Assembly (NCBI GenBank): GCA_902728285.1
Contig: CACVBU010001300.1
Coordinates: 153,318 to 217,317 of the forward strand
Source of the DNA: Clytia hemisphaerica
Lineage: Eukaryota > Cnidaria > Hydrozoa > Leptothecata > Clytiidae
Length of the DNA stretch: 64,000 nt
Direction: 5' to 3'
Numbering within the stretch: the stretch's first letter is position 1; every line of letters starts with the position of its first letter. Positions 22,501 through 32,600 of this stretch are shown piece after piece. Under the pieces are notes generated by a model. The model had not been told where the DNA came from and did not search any database. It was given only the letters and a program-made list of their open reading frames with translations. The position numbers and the translations under genes were made by a program.

Positions 22501-22505
22501 GTTAA
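4567..22505 (+). CDS. UBE4A: UBE4A, U-box ubiquitin conjugation factor E4 A (C-terminal half)
   Basis: UBE4A extends ubiquitin chains on pre-ubiquitylated substrates (E3/E4 activity, Ufd2 family). Fifteen exons are readable: 4567-4674, 5627-5776, 6185-6255, 7281-7355, 7764-7866, 8982-9105, 9713-9798, 10475-10576, 10884-10964, 11157-11260, 11767-11860, 12400-12563, 15670-15769, 21763-21875 and 22361-22505. All junctions agree in phase and give about 539 residues. Ufd2-core landmarks include [29 protein letters not shown] and V-K-D-F-E-K-Y-N-F. The last two exons are the U-box, with [14 protein letters not shown] and D-P-F-N-R-S-P-L. These match vertebrate UBE4A better than UBE4B. Vertebrate UBE4A is about 1,066 residues, so roughly the first 500 are missing; they should lie before 4567 but only the coiled-coil gene is seen there. 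The 5,993-bp intron 15770-21762 hosts two antisense receptor genes; other introns hold MITEs. Confidence 0.93.
4916..5475. repeat. outer foldback surrounding a nested MITE
   Basis: Arms at 4916-4995 and about 5409-5475 are inverted complements: AGATATCTTATATAAAACAC and GAAGCAAAATAATCTGC on the left, their complements on the right. The space between the arms contains the hAT-like MITE at 5019-5302, so one element inserted into another. It lies in the first recognised UBE4A intron. Confidence 0.7.
5019..5302. mobile_element. hAT-like MITE, CACTGACC ends, 8-bp duplication
   Basis: Ends CACTGACCTTTATA and TAAAGGTCAGTG are inverted, with inner matches around ACTCCGATCAAAGA. Flanks ACCACGGT (5011-5018) and ACCACAGT (5303-5310) match at 7 of 8 positions, as expected for an aged 8-bp target duplication. 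Related copies lie at 8388-8799 and 45060-45527. There is no transposase frame. Confidence 0.75.
6280..6990. mobile_element. piggyBac-like non-autonomous element, TTAA flanks
   Basis: Begins GGGCTCTGACCATAGT and ends with its exact inverted complement, 16 bp each side. It is flanked on both sides by TTAA (6276-6279 and 6991-6994). TTAA target duplication with terminal GGG/CCC is the signature of piggyBac-superfamily insertions. The 711-bp interior has no transposase. It has one acidic 66-codon open frame at 6314-6514 rich in Glu and Phe, probably chance. It is inserted in a UBE4A intron. Confidence 0.8.
7589..7735. repeat. foldback MITE, second copy of the 3428 family
   Basis: Left end AGACCATGTTCATATGTTAC and right end GTAACATGTTAACATAGTCT are inverted and resemble the element at 3428-3583, including the CGTAAC(A/G)TG core. 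The copy is diverged. It lies in the UBE4A intron just before exon 7764. Confidence 0.65.
8388..8799. mobile_element. hAT-like MITE, relative of the 5019 element
   Basis: Left TTTATATAAACCCTG and right CAGGGTTTATAAAGGTCAG are inverted. Flanks share AATTAGC (8381-8387 and 8801-8807), a likely target duplication. The interior GGTAGCACTACTCAATAGCG is the inverted form of sequence within 5019-5302. The part at about 8620-8750 recurs inverted at 61300-61425. Confidence 0.65.
9343..9360. repeat. CT dinucleotide microsatellite
   Basis: About nine CT units in a UBE4A intron. Confidence 0.8.
10127..10430. repeat. MITE with ATATACACTCCCTTCT ends
   Basis: Left TATATATACACTCCCTTCT and right AGAAGGGGGTGTATATATTT are inverted. 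Inner words CCAGTGGGG and CCCAGTGGAT are also paired. It sits in a UBE4A intron between exons 9713 and 10475. The decayed sequence at 3811-4357 looks related. Confidence 0.6.
11946..12120. mobile_element. pogo-like MITE (CAGTTGGCGC...AATTCGA)
   Basis: Starts with TACAGTTGGCGCTTTCTAAT and ends near ATCGAATTAGAGAGTG, the typical inverted ends of this family, with internal ATCGAAT words. The right terminal CTGTA is lost. UBE4A intron. Confidence 0.6.
12650..14198 (-). mobile_element. GGACCTACCTG-family element with satellite-like interior
   Basis: Terminal GGACCTACCTG (12650) and CAGGTAGGTCC (14198) bound a 1.5-kb block. Next to the left end is a GTCCGTCC run, then several diverged tandem units of about 150 bp sharing CCGGAAATATGCCGGAAA, GTGACGGAGCCCGATTTTCG and TCATTAGTTTTTTCTGATTT. 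Copies in the opposite orientation lie at 51820-53207, 53226-54192 and 55329-56623. No protein is encoded; the open frames here read the tandem units. It lies in the UBE4A intron 12564-15669. Confidence 0.75.
14383..14482. mobile_element. short pogo-like MITE, TA flanks
   Basis: Begins CAGTTAACGCTCGCTAATTC and ends GAGCATCAACTG, with TA on both sides (14381-14382 and 14483-14484). Same family as 15929, 19944 and 33468. Confidence 0.7.
14560..15540. mobile_element. mariner-like non-autonomous element, TA flanks
   Basis: Left end CACTGTCTGCACCCCAAAAT and right end ATTTTGGGGTGCAGACAGTG are perfect inverted complements of 20 bp. They are flanked by TA on both sides, the target used by Tc1/mariner-type transposases. 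The motif GCACCCCAAAATGTAG recurs inside at about 14750 and 14918, and again inverted near the right end. The 981-bp interior encodes no transposase. UBE4A intron. Confidence 0.8.
15929..16103. mobile_element. pogo-like MITE
   Basis: Left GTTGGCACTCTCTAATTCGA and right TCGAATTAGAGAGCGCCAAC are inverted, followed by TGTA. Internal ATTCGATA words and AAGAAACTCTCATAAA match the fragment at 2985-3170. It lies in the UBE4A intron downstream of the receptor gene at 16510. Confidence 0.75.
16318..16485 (-). repeat. dispersed GTTCTTAACAT repeat, copy 1
   Basis: Shares with 21085-21295 and 42035-42245 the ordered words TGTTCTTAACAT, CCATTTTGTGAGTATTT, AAGCCTTA and AACTTGTTCTTAA; here they are in reverse orientation. 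The family sits next to runs of TTCTTATAAAAA. No coding potential. Confidence 0.65.
16487..16492 (-). terminator. candidate polyadenylation signal for the 16510 receptor gene
   Basis: AATAAA on the minus strand 18 bp after the receptor stop codon. Position is the only support. Confidence 0.35.
16510..17502 (-). CDS. orphan rhodopsin-like G protein-coupled receptor, copy A
   Basis: Intronless 330-codon frame with seven hydrophobic helices at about residues 46-69, 80-102, 114-131, 153-173, 180-207, 244-270 and 281-301. After helix 3 comes D132-R133-F134, a variant of the class A D-R-Y switch, followed by Y-P-L-Y-W. Helix 7 reads C-D-F-F-I-Y in place of N-P-x-x-Y. The third intracellular loop (208-243) is Gln/Thr-rich and ends in a basic cluster. 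The usual helix-3 cysteine for the loop-2 disulfide is absent. The Met at residue 40 (base 17385) better matches the start of copy B. It is a clear paralogue of 18685-19632 and lies antisense in the UBE4A intron. Ligand unknown. Confidence 0.9.
   Translation of the reverse strand: MVLKRFFILGLSQRTNLLKIKSRIESCNVLTLRLGLFSSMVLDRDILGVTAYTIPSLLHAFGLYLLITTKFNEERSIQKLYFICLSLSEFLISALGVAVWTTPIKTMYTIGKLRLFFGYTFMYEIMTALTLDRFLKVYLNITYPLYWKYKHTIKLVTSFFIINGILCLTFWLIDFDEDALYSFYFLSFDAIFLTVAIGTYSYILVMIRKTRKIHHFDQTTSYQTTQQSTQQTDSTALSTSRKRRRTLFRHNKQFLSTFLLVITFTTFSVAPNFVYLYYGFVNYDGFDPWLSAAFTFSFALSYVCDFFIYSFSSKPIRRKLKRWVRCMKNG
17503..18684. other. spacer between the two receptor genes
   Basis: AT-rich sequence within the UBE4A intron, with a chance open frame at 17708-17953 on the minus strand. 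It must contain the promoter of copy A and the 3' end of copy B. I cannot point to a TATA box or signal with confidence. Confidence 0.4.
18685..19632 (-). CDS. orphan rhodopsin-like G protein-coupled receptor, copy B
   Basis: Intronless 315-codon frame with seven helices, closely parallel to copy A (16510-17502). Shared landmarks are H-A-F-G-L-(F/Y)-L-L-I-T-T-K in helix 1, L-T-L-D-R-F-L-K (D110-R111-F112) after helix 3, [12 protein letters not shown] in helix 6 and S-Y-V-C-D-F-F-I-Y in helix 7. Both end with P-I-R-R-K-L, typical of helix 8. The third intracellular loop is Ser/Thr/Gln-rich and poorly conserved between copies. Met at residue 19 (base 19578) sits at the same distance from helix 1 as in copy A and may be the true start. 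The helix-3 disulfide cysteine is missing here too. The pair looks like a local tandem duplication, well diverged, within one intron of UBE4A. Ligand and coupling unknown. Confidence 0.9.
   Translation of the reverse strand: MLVEIGQPFYYNFGTKQIMPSQQKEAVGAAVFTVTTFIHAFGLFLLITTKFSHGNSIQRLYFITLSFSEFVIGSLGIVVWNQGRQGVIPFVRVFFGYTLMYEVMIALTLDRFLKIFLNIKYPLYWTYSRTVKLVIIFLALNSSIAFVAFIAFDSSFQMVETFNMYYYLPFDAIFLVVAVGTYGYIFFLVRKNGKIHQFHTSQITRNSPQTAQKEESSITTNTTEQKKHQKTLLKQNRQFLSTFLLVITFSTFTVIPDFIYFYYGMKNIPIYKGWMAMALSLMYSTSYVCDFFIYTFSSEPIRRKLLKWIRFGRNL
19944..20118. mobile_element. pogo-like MITE, TA flanks
   Basis: Begins CAGCAAACTTTCTCTAATTC and ends GAGAGTCAACTG, with TA at both borders and several internal ATTCGAA words. 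UBE4A intron, upstream of receptor copy B. Confidence 0.75.
20231..20917. repeat. large foldback with ~300-bp arms
   Basis: Arms at about 20231-20543 and 20615-20917 are near-perfect inverted complements around a loop of about 70 bp. Landmarks paired across the arms include TAGAAGCACTTGTTATACAT, GGGGTAGGGGAATCGAAATT, TATGACGGTCTCAGGC and ACCTAACTCGAGATAT. The similarity weakens only at the outermost 50 bp. The arms encode nothing I recognise. It lies in the UBE4A intron 15770-21762. Confidence 0.85.
21085..21295 (+). repeat. dispersed GTTCTTAACAT repeat, copy 2
   Basis: Same ordered words as 42035-42245 and, inverted, 16318-16485: GTTCTTAACAT, CCATTTTGTGAGTATTTTT, TTTTAGAGTCC, AACTTGTTCTTAACATTTTG and GAAGCCTTATG, then CTTATAAAAACGTGTAT. 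Confidence 0.7.
21478..21700. repeat. MITE with CCCCAAGCGGT ends and ATCACG repeats
   Basis: Left CCCCAAGCGGTAAT and right ACCGCTTGGGG are inverted. The interior repeats ATCACG and ATCACGATCACG. It resembles the element at 786-1000. It ends about 60 bp before the U-box exon at 21763. Confidence 0.65.
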
Positions 22506-25500
22506 GGAACGAAATAAGATGGCAGTGGTTGTTTGAAAAATATTGAAAATGATTTCTATATGAACTAGATTCCTCCGAGACGGGTTGTTTGAATTTAAAT
22601 TTGTAAAAAGACTGGATCTCAACCCAAGCGCTAAACCCCGGTAGCTTTTCACACCTATAATACAACTAGACATCTTTTACTGCTAGATGTTATTTTGCTG
22701 ACTGAGACTTGAAAATGAAAATGGAAAAGTGTGACTTGTTTGTCTGAATTTATATTAATCCCTTATTTCAATTTTTTTAAATACATCTTGTCTGGGAATC
22801 AAGGGGCTGATTTAAGAAAAAAATTTTATTCCTTATTGGGTTTTATATAGGTATTGTTTGTTTTATTACATTGCATTTATTATAACAAATTAAAATTAAT
22901 ATTGTAAATTGTTACTTTTACTTGAACTTGAGTAATTCACCTCAAGTATTTTGATATTCAAATATTTTGCGAACAATTTTTTACAAAAAAAAGTAAGCGA
23001 CGTTTTTGACAGACCACGCACAAAAACCATCAATCAATCGAAAAGTTCTGAAAGAAATTACAAATTGTGTATGGTTAACTGTCTCTGAAACTTTTTCTTC
23101 TTAAGATTGCGACCTTGCGAGGACCATATTTGAATTACCTCAAAACCTTTTTACAAACTGAGTATAATGAGTGCCTAGGTTTTATTTGATAAAATTTCCG
23201 ATAAATGCTTTGTAGAATATTATTTAATTTTCCATCAAATAATTTGTTGTCATTTTAAATTTCTACTCCCTTTCGTTTGAGTTTTTGGCAGAACGTTAGA
23301 CTAATTTGACATTGAAACTTTTTCTAAGTAACCGTTGAACTTTCATTATCTCTCAGCCCTTTTTTGATCTGACAGATGGATGAAAAGATTGTCTGAATAA
23401 ATATAAACCCTGTCAGTGTCAAACCAAATTTTGGTACAAGATCTTGTACCAGTTACCATATACAGCTGGCATCCACTAACGGATTCGTACTTCTTATACT
23501 ACATGTGGTTTTGTAGAGGTCTGCGGTTCAGAATACAAATACTTTTCTTCCTCTTGCAAGGGAATGCCTATAAAATTTATCTTATATGGGACTATGCAGT
23601 TATGCTTTTATTTTCGGTACCCATTTAACCCGATAGTGAAATTTTCACCGTCCAAATATTGCAAAACCCCTACATAAAGTAGCAACAGAAAAAGTACAGT
23701 ACAAATAACCTTTCCGCCCACTGGATAGTACACGTCGACTGAAAAGAAAATGTAATCATTACCCTACACCTAATTCACACTTTAACCTCGTGGTTTTAAT
23801 TTCGCATTTTATGCTAAAAATCTGATTTTGAAAACTTCACATGGTTAAATTTAGCAAGTTTTTCATTTTTTGCATGAAAAATTGGAGATTGCTCTGAACA
23901 TTCTTACTATCCGAAGATTAAAGATTGAAGAGGGGCTGAAGATGTCTAGCTTTCTAATATACGTAAATTAAATAAAACTTCACCCACGAAATAAGTTTAT
24001 GTTCAATTTCGTTATCCGATAAATTTTGTTTCAAAAAGATATTTTCTCAAGCCAGGAAACGGTCTAGCCAGAAAAAGAAAAGTTCTTTATAAGCACACAC
24101 GATTTCAGACTCAATTTGTTGACAAAGTCTCTGGAGAATTTTAGTTGAAAGTATCAAGCAATAGAGTTCACCTTAAAGAAAACAATGATCGAAAAATCTT
24201 GTCATTTGATGAAGGATTGCGAAGTTTACAGGCTTTTTTTAGTCCAAATATTTTCTTACACTGATAGTCAGAAACAATGAATCTCGTTTCATATAATTTC
24301 TAAAGCCAATCAAGGCCAATAAGATTTCGCCTAATGGATAAAAGAGCTCATTAAAAATCCATGATATATGAGATTATGAGCATGCATACATCGTAACTTT
24401 TTTAAATCGTAGGACGAGGTTGGTTGCAATGGCATACATCTCCTGTTTCTTTACCTCCATGGTATAGCGAGCTCAAAACTGACATCTGATTCAAATTAAA
24501 AGTTTTAGTTTTTTTGTCTCCGCTGTAGATTATATTGAGACAGGCTTTGAAAAATCATTGGTAAAAGAATGAAATTATCTGTATATGAAAGATTTTTTCA
24601 CCAAAAGGAAGATATTTATGTATTTTCAAAGGAAAACCTTACTGGTTTACAAAACAAAGCTTCTGTATTAGCATAGACTTCAAATACAGAGTAAAAGTTG
24701 TTGAGAAGATGGTGTACGCAGTCAGACAAAATATTTGCTTAACTTTGGCAACATTATGTCATTGTACTGTACAAATATTTCAATAGAGTTAAACAAACCC
24801 GAGTTAAATTCTAACTTTTAGCATGTCCAAGAACGTGGAAAATAACCAAAATTACTAAAATAATTTATTTAATTAGATCCAGAAGTTGATGAAAAAACAG
24901 GACTGAAAATGTATGGTATTGTTATGGTTTTAAATATCTACGAAATATTTGACAGGATGAAAAAGAAGTCATCTCTTAATCTGAGAGCTCGGTGAAAACT
25001 GATTTGTAAAATTCGCTAAGAAAATAAACGAAAATAAATCTAACATTCAGATTTTAACTGACTAAAACCGATTAAAAAGAAGCTGAAAATGGTCACTCAT
25101 GAGAAGTTCGATTAATACGTCATCATTGTAAAGCAGTTGTCTATTTGTGAGGAAAAAAAAGCTAAAAAAAAATATTGGAAATCATTTCACATATGTGGAG
25201 CTGTAGATAAAAATGTTTAATCAAGAATTGTTTGCATTAGGAAATAAAGCACAGTCTACAGCTGTGAGCTTAGCTTATCTGAGAATCCATCACCCCCTGG
25301 AAAGGTATAGCTTATTATTGAGATCTTAACATAATGACAAAAGCTGAGCTGAAACCATGAAAGGTTTTTAAAAGAATTTCTTTTTTGAAATTCTGCTGAT
25401 CCATGATTAAGCCTCTTAATTTGAAATTAAAACTTCATCAAAATGTCATGTCTTTGAGACCTGAAAAAGGACAAAAATGGTATAAGTGCAACACGCAGAG

Positions 25501-26846
25501 AGGGGATTTATGACACATGAAAAAGTGGTTAATTTGTACACAAAGGGTATATATAGCCAACACCCAAAACAAGGTTGAAAAGGCATCTTAGTAAAATAAG
25601 AGTTACACGACTGATTTTGGAAAAACTCTGAATTTAAACCCTTTTCAAAAACACCTGTAGAATTGGGTTTTTAAAAATTTTCTGTTTATGCACAGTAAAA
25701 GAAATTCAAAAGGAATTAAAAAATTTATCAAAATAGTTACTTTAGTACGAACAACGTATTCGATTCACATATGTACAAAAATTTTGTGGAATAGAAATAA
25801 AGAAACAAATCTATAATATGCTGATGTCCTAAGCAAAAAAAAGAAGGAAAGACAAAAAATCTCATAAATTAACAAACAGAGAAATTCTTGAACGAAATAA
25901 GGTGGTCAACACGAAAGAAAGTCGTATGAAAATTCAAGTTATGTTTCTTATACGATATGAAAATCGCCTGATTTACAGCAAATATACACTTCTACAAAAA
26001 AATTCCAAAAATATCTAAAATCAAAGTGTGATGGGTAAAATTCTATCACTCTTTACAAAATTCTTTTGTGGGTGTTATTTTTCAATCCACCTTTACAAGA
26101 CTTCAAGTCTCGTAGGTTTCATGTTCAATTTTTTTTAAGGTTGGTGATTCCTTTAGTTATTCAACAGTTTAGTCTTTTTATAAATGTGAAAAAAAGTAAA
26201 CTGGAACTGAATAATTCTTCTGGCTGGGTGAAATTCTTTGTTTGTTTGCTTCATAAAAATATAAAAAGACTATTTACATTTTAAAGGCTTGATGGGGTTT
26301 TGAAAAAGTCATTTTGTCACAGTTCTAAGGATTTGAAGTATAATAAATACTACATGGTGATAAATAAGCCATAGAGTGAAAAGAACCCACCAAAGCTTAT
26401 TATAGGGAGCAAACCTTTTTTTTAAAGATTCTACGAGAACTATTTCAAACTACCTGAAATGGGAATGGGAACTGTTTTAGAAAATAGAATTTGTGACTCT
26501 TGGGAAAAAACTGAAATATTGAAAAACAAAAAAAATATGAAAAAATAATTTTGGAACTTCTATCATTAATGATTTCATTTTCACTGAACGTCATGCATTT
26601 GTTTAAAACTCTTCTTCAATTTCTAACTGTAGCTCATTTTAACGATTCCTGCGACATTTTCAATCTCTCCTACACATTTCCAACAGGTTGTCCTCATAAA
26701 TAATTTTACTGTTTGCATATGTTTGCGAGATTCCTGAGTTGTGCTTATTAGCCAGGTTGTTAGGTAGCATGGTACATGTTAGAAAAATTTGATAGTAATG
26801 TACATTGAAGAGAGAGAGGGGTTGCGCATTAAATCCAACGAGACGT
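22506..26846. other. intergenic region, no gene recognised
   Basis: The first part holds the UBE4A 3' untranslated region and, towards 26.8 kb, the 3' untranslated region of the myosin light chain on the other strand. Short frames at 23416-23628 and 26066-26284 lack splice context and recognisable protein features. Unlike the rest of the window it shows few obvious inverted-repeat elements. It is AT-rich throughout. Confidence 0.5.
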
Positions 26847-28345
26847 TTATTCCTCTTTGGAACCATGCTTGATGATCCTTGTGAACTCAACGTAGTTGAA
26901 TCTACCTTTTGGGTCGACTGGTGCACCATGGAACATTTCGTCACATTCTTGTTCAGTGAATCTGTAAAATAAAGATCAAGAAAATAATTTTTTTAGCATT
27001 ATCATAATTCTGATAAGGTGATTAAAAAGCTATTATAAGGGCTGTACATAATGAAATAGCAGCAGTCATCAATCTCATGCATTTTTGCATGTAGAAATAC
27101 CATTGTGATAAGAACTAATAGAACAAAGCATGAAAGTTGATCTAATTGAAAGAATAATTGAAAAAAACTACAGGAGGTTTCTAAAGTAGATCAAGCTAAA
27201 CTTTTAAACACAATAAAAAAAATCAAGTAAACTTAATTTGGAGAGTGAAAAGAATTGTTCTGAGGAAAGAATAAAAAAGTTTGGAAGATATTCTGATAAA
27301 CAACAGGAAAACTGTAAAAGGTAATACAGGAAACCCACAAACAAGCAATAAAAATACAACAAGAAGGAACCCAAAATTTCCTGATCAAGAGAAGCCAATC
27401 CCACTTTTATTAGATCATTTACAAACAATCATTTCCTTTTTCTCCAAAGAGGGAATTTTACCAAATCAGTTAAGTAATAGTTTAGACTGTTCAGACAGTT
27501 TATAAATTGAATGAATCTTTATAAAGTATATCAAAATAGTAGAAGAAGATCCAAAGAACACCATATACTATAATGATACTGAAAATAGCAAACACCATTT
27601 ATAAACACCATAAACCTCAATAAATATCTTCAAATCAATTTTCTCGGCATTTAGAATTAAATGTTCAACACCAGATAGATGGTCTCAAAAAAAAGTAAGT
27701 GGGAAAAAGAAAAGAAAATAATCTTGAAGTCTCAGGTGAAAAAATCAAAAAACTCTCAACATTGCTTTGAAGCAATACACCTAAAATAGTTAGAAATAAA
27801 GAAAAAATCTTTCTTGGAGCAGCTAATTTTGGCGACAGCTGTTTACGATAATTTAAAAACAACAAATTTTCAGGCAAAAAACCTTCAATATGTTCACCAT
27901 ATGGTGTCTAGAGAATGTCTTAGAAATAAGAAAAAGAGTTATACCTGTCTCCCATAGTCATTAAAAGTTCCCTAAGGTAGTCTTCTTTGATAAACCCAGT
28001 CTGATCAGCATCGAAACAGGCGAAAGCGTTCTTTATAACATCTTCTGGATCTGTACCGTTTAATTTCTCTCCGAAAAGCGTTAAGAACATAGTGAAGTTA
28101 ATTGGTCCAGGAGCTTCTTTCATCATACCATCTAAATAGCTGTCTGGTGGATCTTTACCTAAAGAAGCCAACATATCGTGAAGATCTTCTTTGTCGATGA
28201 AACCATCACGATTTTGATCGATCATGTTGAAAGCTTCTTTGAATTCCTGGATTTGTGATTGATCGAACATAGCGAAGACATTGGAAGTTGCTCTTTGGGC
28301 TCTCTTTTTAGAGGCTCCCTTCTTGCTTTTCTTTGCGGACGACAT
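26847..28345 (-). CDS. MRLC: myosin regulatory light chain, non-muscle/smooth-muscle type
   Basis: Phosphorylatable light chain that binds the neck of myosin II and controls its ATPase and filament assembly. Two coding exons, 27945-28345 and 26847-26961, join in phase 2 with GT-AG borders to give 171 residues, the usual family length. The N terminus is basic, then A-Q-R-A-T-S-N-V-F carries the Thr-Ser pair (residues 20-21) phosphorylated by MLCK and ROCK in animal orthologues. EF-hand 1 spans about residues 43-54 (D-x-N-x-D-G-F-I-D) and is complete enough to bind a divalent cation. Later EF-hands are degenerate, as usual. The frame is open upstream to another ATG at 28447, but the Met at 28345 (M-S-S-A-K-K) matches the conserved start. 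The 983-bp intron holds only chance frames. It lies between the convergent end of UBE4A and ARMC8, in its own interval. Confidence 0.97.
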
Positions 28346-29664
28346 TTTGGTTGTATGTGGTGAACAAGTCCTGAGATGTGAACCGAAGCAAGTGCTGTCT
28401 GCTAACTTCTGTGACTCTTCCCTAGTTGTGTTCGTCAAGGAAAACAAAGTACGAACCCAACCTACTTGTTTTCTATCTCGAAGAAAAGAGCATAATAGCC
28501 ATTGACCAAATATGGCATTCTAATTGATAAGCCGCCTGATGAACAATCGGAAACAATCATTTGGACGCATAATCAGCATAAATTAAGAAACATTTTCTAA
28601 TTCATGCAAAATTTCAAGATGGTAGCTATGATTTGTAAACAAACAGCTTCAAAACGTCACATATCTACAGCAGCTGCTACATAGGTAAAAAGACATTCTT
28701 TCCCATTCTAGCGCGAAAAGCTACTCGGAATCTTTGAATTTTTTAGCCCCGAACTTTGAGTAAAACGAAAATAAGGATAGCGGCTGGAGCAATCGTCAGA
28801 TTTATTTTTTGAAACACTAGAACTTCGGTGATAGATTTTTTATCATTTTATCCTTCTAGGTAATAGAAATATGTTATCCTTTATTGAAAGTGATGCTTGC
28901 TACTAAGGAGAATCCAAAGAAACTGTAACTGCAAGGTCCATTCTTCTGCACCAAGAGCTACACGATAGGAAACTGCGAGTTCGAATTTACCTTGTCTGAT
29001 GAAGTCATTGCATTGAGGAGTTGACAAATATAGAGATTTAACGTCATATTATTCGGCGACCTTGGTATATGAGGAGAAATCCCTTTTCCGCCCTTTGTAG
29101 CCTCAAGGGTTCATTCCGTCGGGAAATATTATTCCAGACTTTTAAAAGTCTCTGAAGTTGATGGAAACAGCTTCTATTTGAAATAAGAAAAAATCCATTA
29201 ACTGCATTTTAACTCATTTACGGATTGGAAGGCTACCTTGGAGATGCTAGAAAATTAGTTGAAATTAGAAAGGACTCTCTGCTCAGTCAAAACTCTCTAA
29301 ATTCTGTAATTTGAACAGCCCATAATATTCTGTAGGCCTTTCCTACGGCTTTGCCAACCAGTTTGTAAATCAGGCCCTACACGTTTTGTGCGTTGATTGT
29401 GACTATTCGAATTAGAAAGACAACAAATAAAATGAAACGGACGTGGATGGGATGCAAACGACGAATAGACGAGTATTAAAAATTTTGAGTAGAAAAGTCT
29501 TATATTTGAACTAAAAAATGATTATTTATTAAATATTATGTACACAATTCCTCTATCCAACATAAGGGTGAATTAGAGAAGATAATTTACTCTTAAAAGT
29601 CTGCATCATTGGAAAAAAATACAAGCCATTGATCTCCTAATGATTCAGCTATTGTTCATTCGTA
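28346..29664. other. region between MRLC and ARMC8
   Basis: Holds the MRLC 5' leader and promoter side near 28.4-28.6 kb and the ARMC8 3' untranslated region near 29.5-29.66 kb. I see no further gene, clear TATA box or transposon ends. Confidence 0.45.
29525..29530 (-). terminator. candidate polyadenylation signal of ARMC8
   Basis: AATAAA on the minus strand about 135 bp after the ARMC8 stop codon, followed by AT-rich sequence. Confidence 0.4.
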
Positions 29665-32600
29665 TCACGTAAACTGCTGCAGGGCTTGCTTGACGCTTAA
29701 AAAAATGAGAAATCACATAAAAGAGGAATGTAATTAAAACTGATGTAGAACATTTGGTAAACACTTTGGCAAAAAGATTTCGTTTTTCACCAAAAAATTC
29801 ACTTAGTTTGATTCAATAAAATGTGGGGGATTCTTTTAAAAGTGAAATTGAGGCTTTTGTGATAAAAATTTAGGCAGATCATGGTCCCAGGTTTACAGTA
29901 TATTTAATGGCTTGTGAAAGCGACTCATGTCATCTGATTTCGAACTGAGCGTACGTAACAGTCATCATAAAACAAAACACTGGGCAGAGATTTTGATTGA
30001 CAATAGATAGAGAACATTTTTTTGTTCTTAAACTCTGATTTCTATTGATACGATATAAAATGACCATTATCAAAAGAAAAGACATAATAAAAGCCATTTG
30101 GAAAGGAGATTTTGAGCGATTATAATTATCTGATGATAACAAAAGAATAGAGTGCAAACACAGTGCTGCACAAAAAAGAAAGCTTAATGCTATGACCACA
30201 ACAAGGCCCCTTTAAACAACAAATGTAAGACTTATTATATCCTTTAATCAGCACAATCAATAATGAGAATCTAATTAAGTCTAGATAATTACAACGTTAG
30301 GGGGTATGTCATAACAGCTGTTCTAAACCTTTCTCCTAATGTTATTTCAATACATCCACACATCAAAAATATGTCTGCTTTTGAAAATAAGTCAACCAAA
30401 ATGTATCAATTTAGTTCACGGATATATTTAAGGTAGAAACGAGTGAAGTGTTTTGACGAGTCTGATCAAGGAACTTTGGTAAAAGAGAACTAAAATATCA
30501 AACAAATATAACAAGTTAGGGAAATTTCGGCTTACCGGTCGAAAAGATTAGAGTTTGGTGTCGTTAACAGAGTTTGAAGTTGTTTCTCAGCTCCTAGCTC
30601 GCGTAACTTGACTTTCCGATCCGATATTTCCGCTGGATTCCCCGTTGAACGCATGAGATTGGTGACACAGAAGACACTGGCTACTTGTAGGTGTTCGACG
30701 TTGCTAGATATGTAACTGATCACTTTGCTTATAGTCTCCAAGTCTTCCATCAAGAGATTTTTGGCGAAACATCCATTTGCGATATTTGATAATAGACATA
30801 GCACCTGTAAAAACGAAAAATTCGTAATAAGGGTGATAAAAAAAAACTTTTAAAGGATAATGTAATTTTCTCTTGATATTTGGCTCAGAAATACCTTCGC
30901 TTCCCCTGAAATTTTCATCAACATCATCTTCGAAAAGTTTGTATATTTGAATTTGCAAGTTTTAATTTTCGCATTAAAATCAGTGTATAAATGGTTTTGG
31001 ATATCGTGTAATAAATAGGATGTTTTACTCAGCACCATAGAAGGTATCAGTTCTTTGGGAACAGTATTAAAAATATCTGAATATCCATTTCATAAAATTC
31101 ATTCCACTAAATATCTTAAAATGCAAGGTAAATTAAAATGATTATATATCTAATTTTCTCTGACAAAGATTGCTTTTGTCCTTACAAAACATCTGGCGAC
31201 TGGTCTAACGGTTCATGTTGATATTTTGCTGTCGATATTTTTATGGGAGAATGCTTAAGCCATATCAATGAACGTCTAAACGTCAACTTTCTTGAATTGA
31301 TCGACAGTTGGGGTGCCAGGCACAAAAGGAATTTAAAAGGAGACGTGTCTGTAAATGGCATATTCTCAAAAAAAAACAGAAAATTACTGAGATAGAGAAC
31401 ATTAGCGTTGAGTAGGAGACTGATTAACTCTCAAATTTTTTTCTATTTCTTAAAAAGAATAGAGAAAATTCTTTTTTGTCAGAAAAAAAGGCTAATTGTC
31501 ATTTAGTGTAGGGTTCATACGTGATAATCCATGCTATAGCATTCAACATGAAAAGCTTTTGCAAAAGAGATAGAAAGAAAAACATCATCGGTAACTGCTT
31601 AATAAATCAAACATAAAATTAGAGACAAGAGTATCTCTGCACAAAGATTCTTAGCTTAAAGCAAGAAAAAAAGAAAATAAATCTTTACGTTAAGAGAAAA
31701 TGTTAAGCTCCTTACAGTCAGGGTCCACTATAGCATGCAAGTAAAGTTCTCTTTCTTATTTCTCAAGGAGAATAAAAACTATTGAGAGATGAGAGAAGTG
31801 AGATTTTAGCTACAGGACCATTGCGAAATGCACGGTAGGCTTCTCGTTTCGCCTGCCAAAAGATATTGATATTCTCATTTTTTAATGACAACAAAATGAT
31901 GGTTTTCAAGCATAATAATGATCAGCTAAATACTGTTAGATCAGGTTAGATTATCGTCGACTGCCCTGTAATAAGACTACTGTCATTGAAAGAGTATGGT
32001 CAGGGGGACAAAAAGCATGATACTTACTCTTAGGTGCCAAATAAACGGCCCCCCCCGCTTGTTAATTTTTCGATTTTTTTCCACACGTATTACCCCCTAT
32101 TCCCAGTACCAAACTCTATTTAAATCCCTTTTAGTAAAATTTTTCCAACCCCCCCCCGTTATTCGAAAAAAGTAAGCTATTAACTTACTAAAACTTAAAA
32201 AAAATTTAAAATCTGTTAAAATCAGTACATTCGTAGTATTTTCTGAAATCTTAGACTCGAATTGTTCTTAAGTTGTTCCTCGGTTTTGGTCAATTTTTAG
32301 CCTCGCGTTCTTATAAAATTGTTCTTATAAAAAAAGTGCGAGCAACGTTGAAAATTAGAGCGATGGAAAGTTTCAAAAAGACTAATTGAAATTCTGAAGC
32401 CTTCCACAAAAAGTAGGCTCTATATAAGACTCGCAGCTCCCAAAAGATAATTGAGTTATTGCTTTAAATTGTTTGAAGTACCTGTTCTTTAATGCGCTCA
32501 TTTAGATGGTCATTCAAGGCTAGTGGTTTGACTGCTTGCAGAATTTCTTTCCCATGTGAGTTCATCAAATTGTCAATGTCCTGCTGTAAAAGGAGAAATA

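Noticed and set aside
28346..28447. N-terminal extension of the myosin light chain
   Set aside because: The frame is open to an upstream ATG, but family members start at the M-S-S-A-K-K position and the extension looks like untranslated leader.
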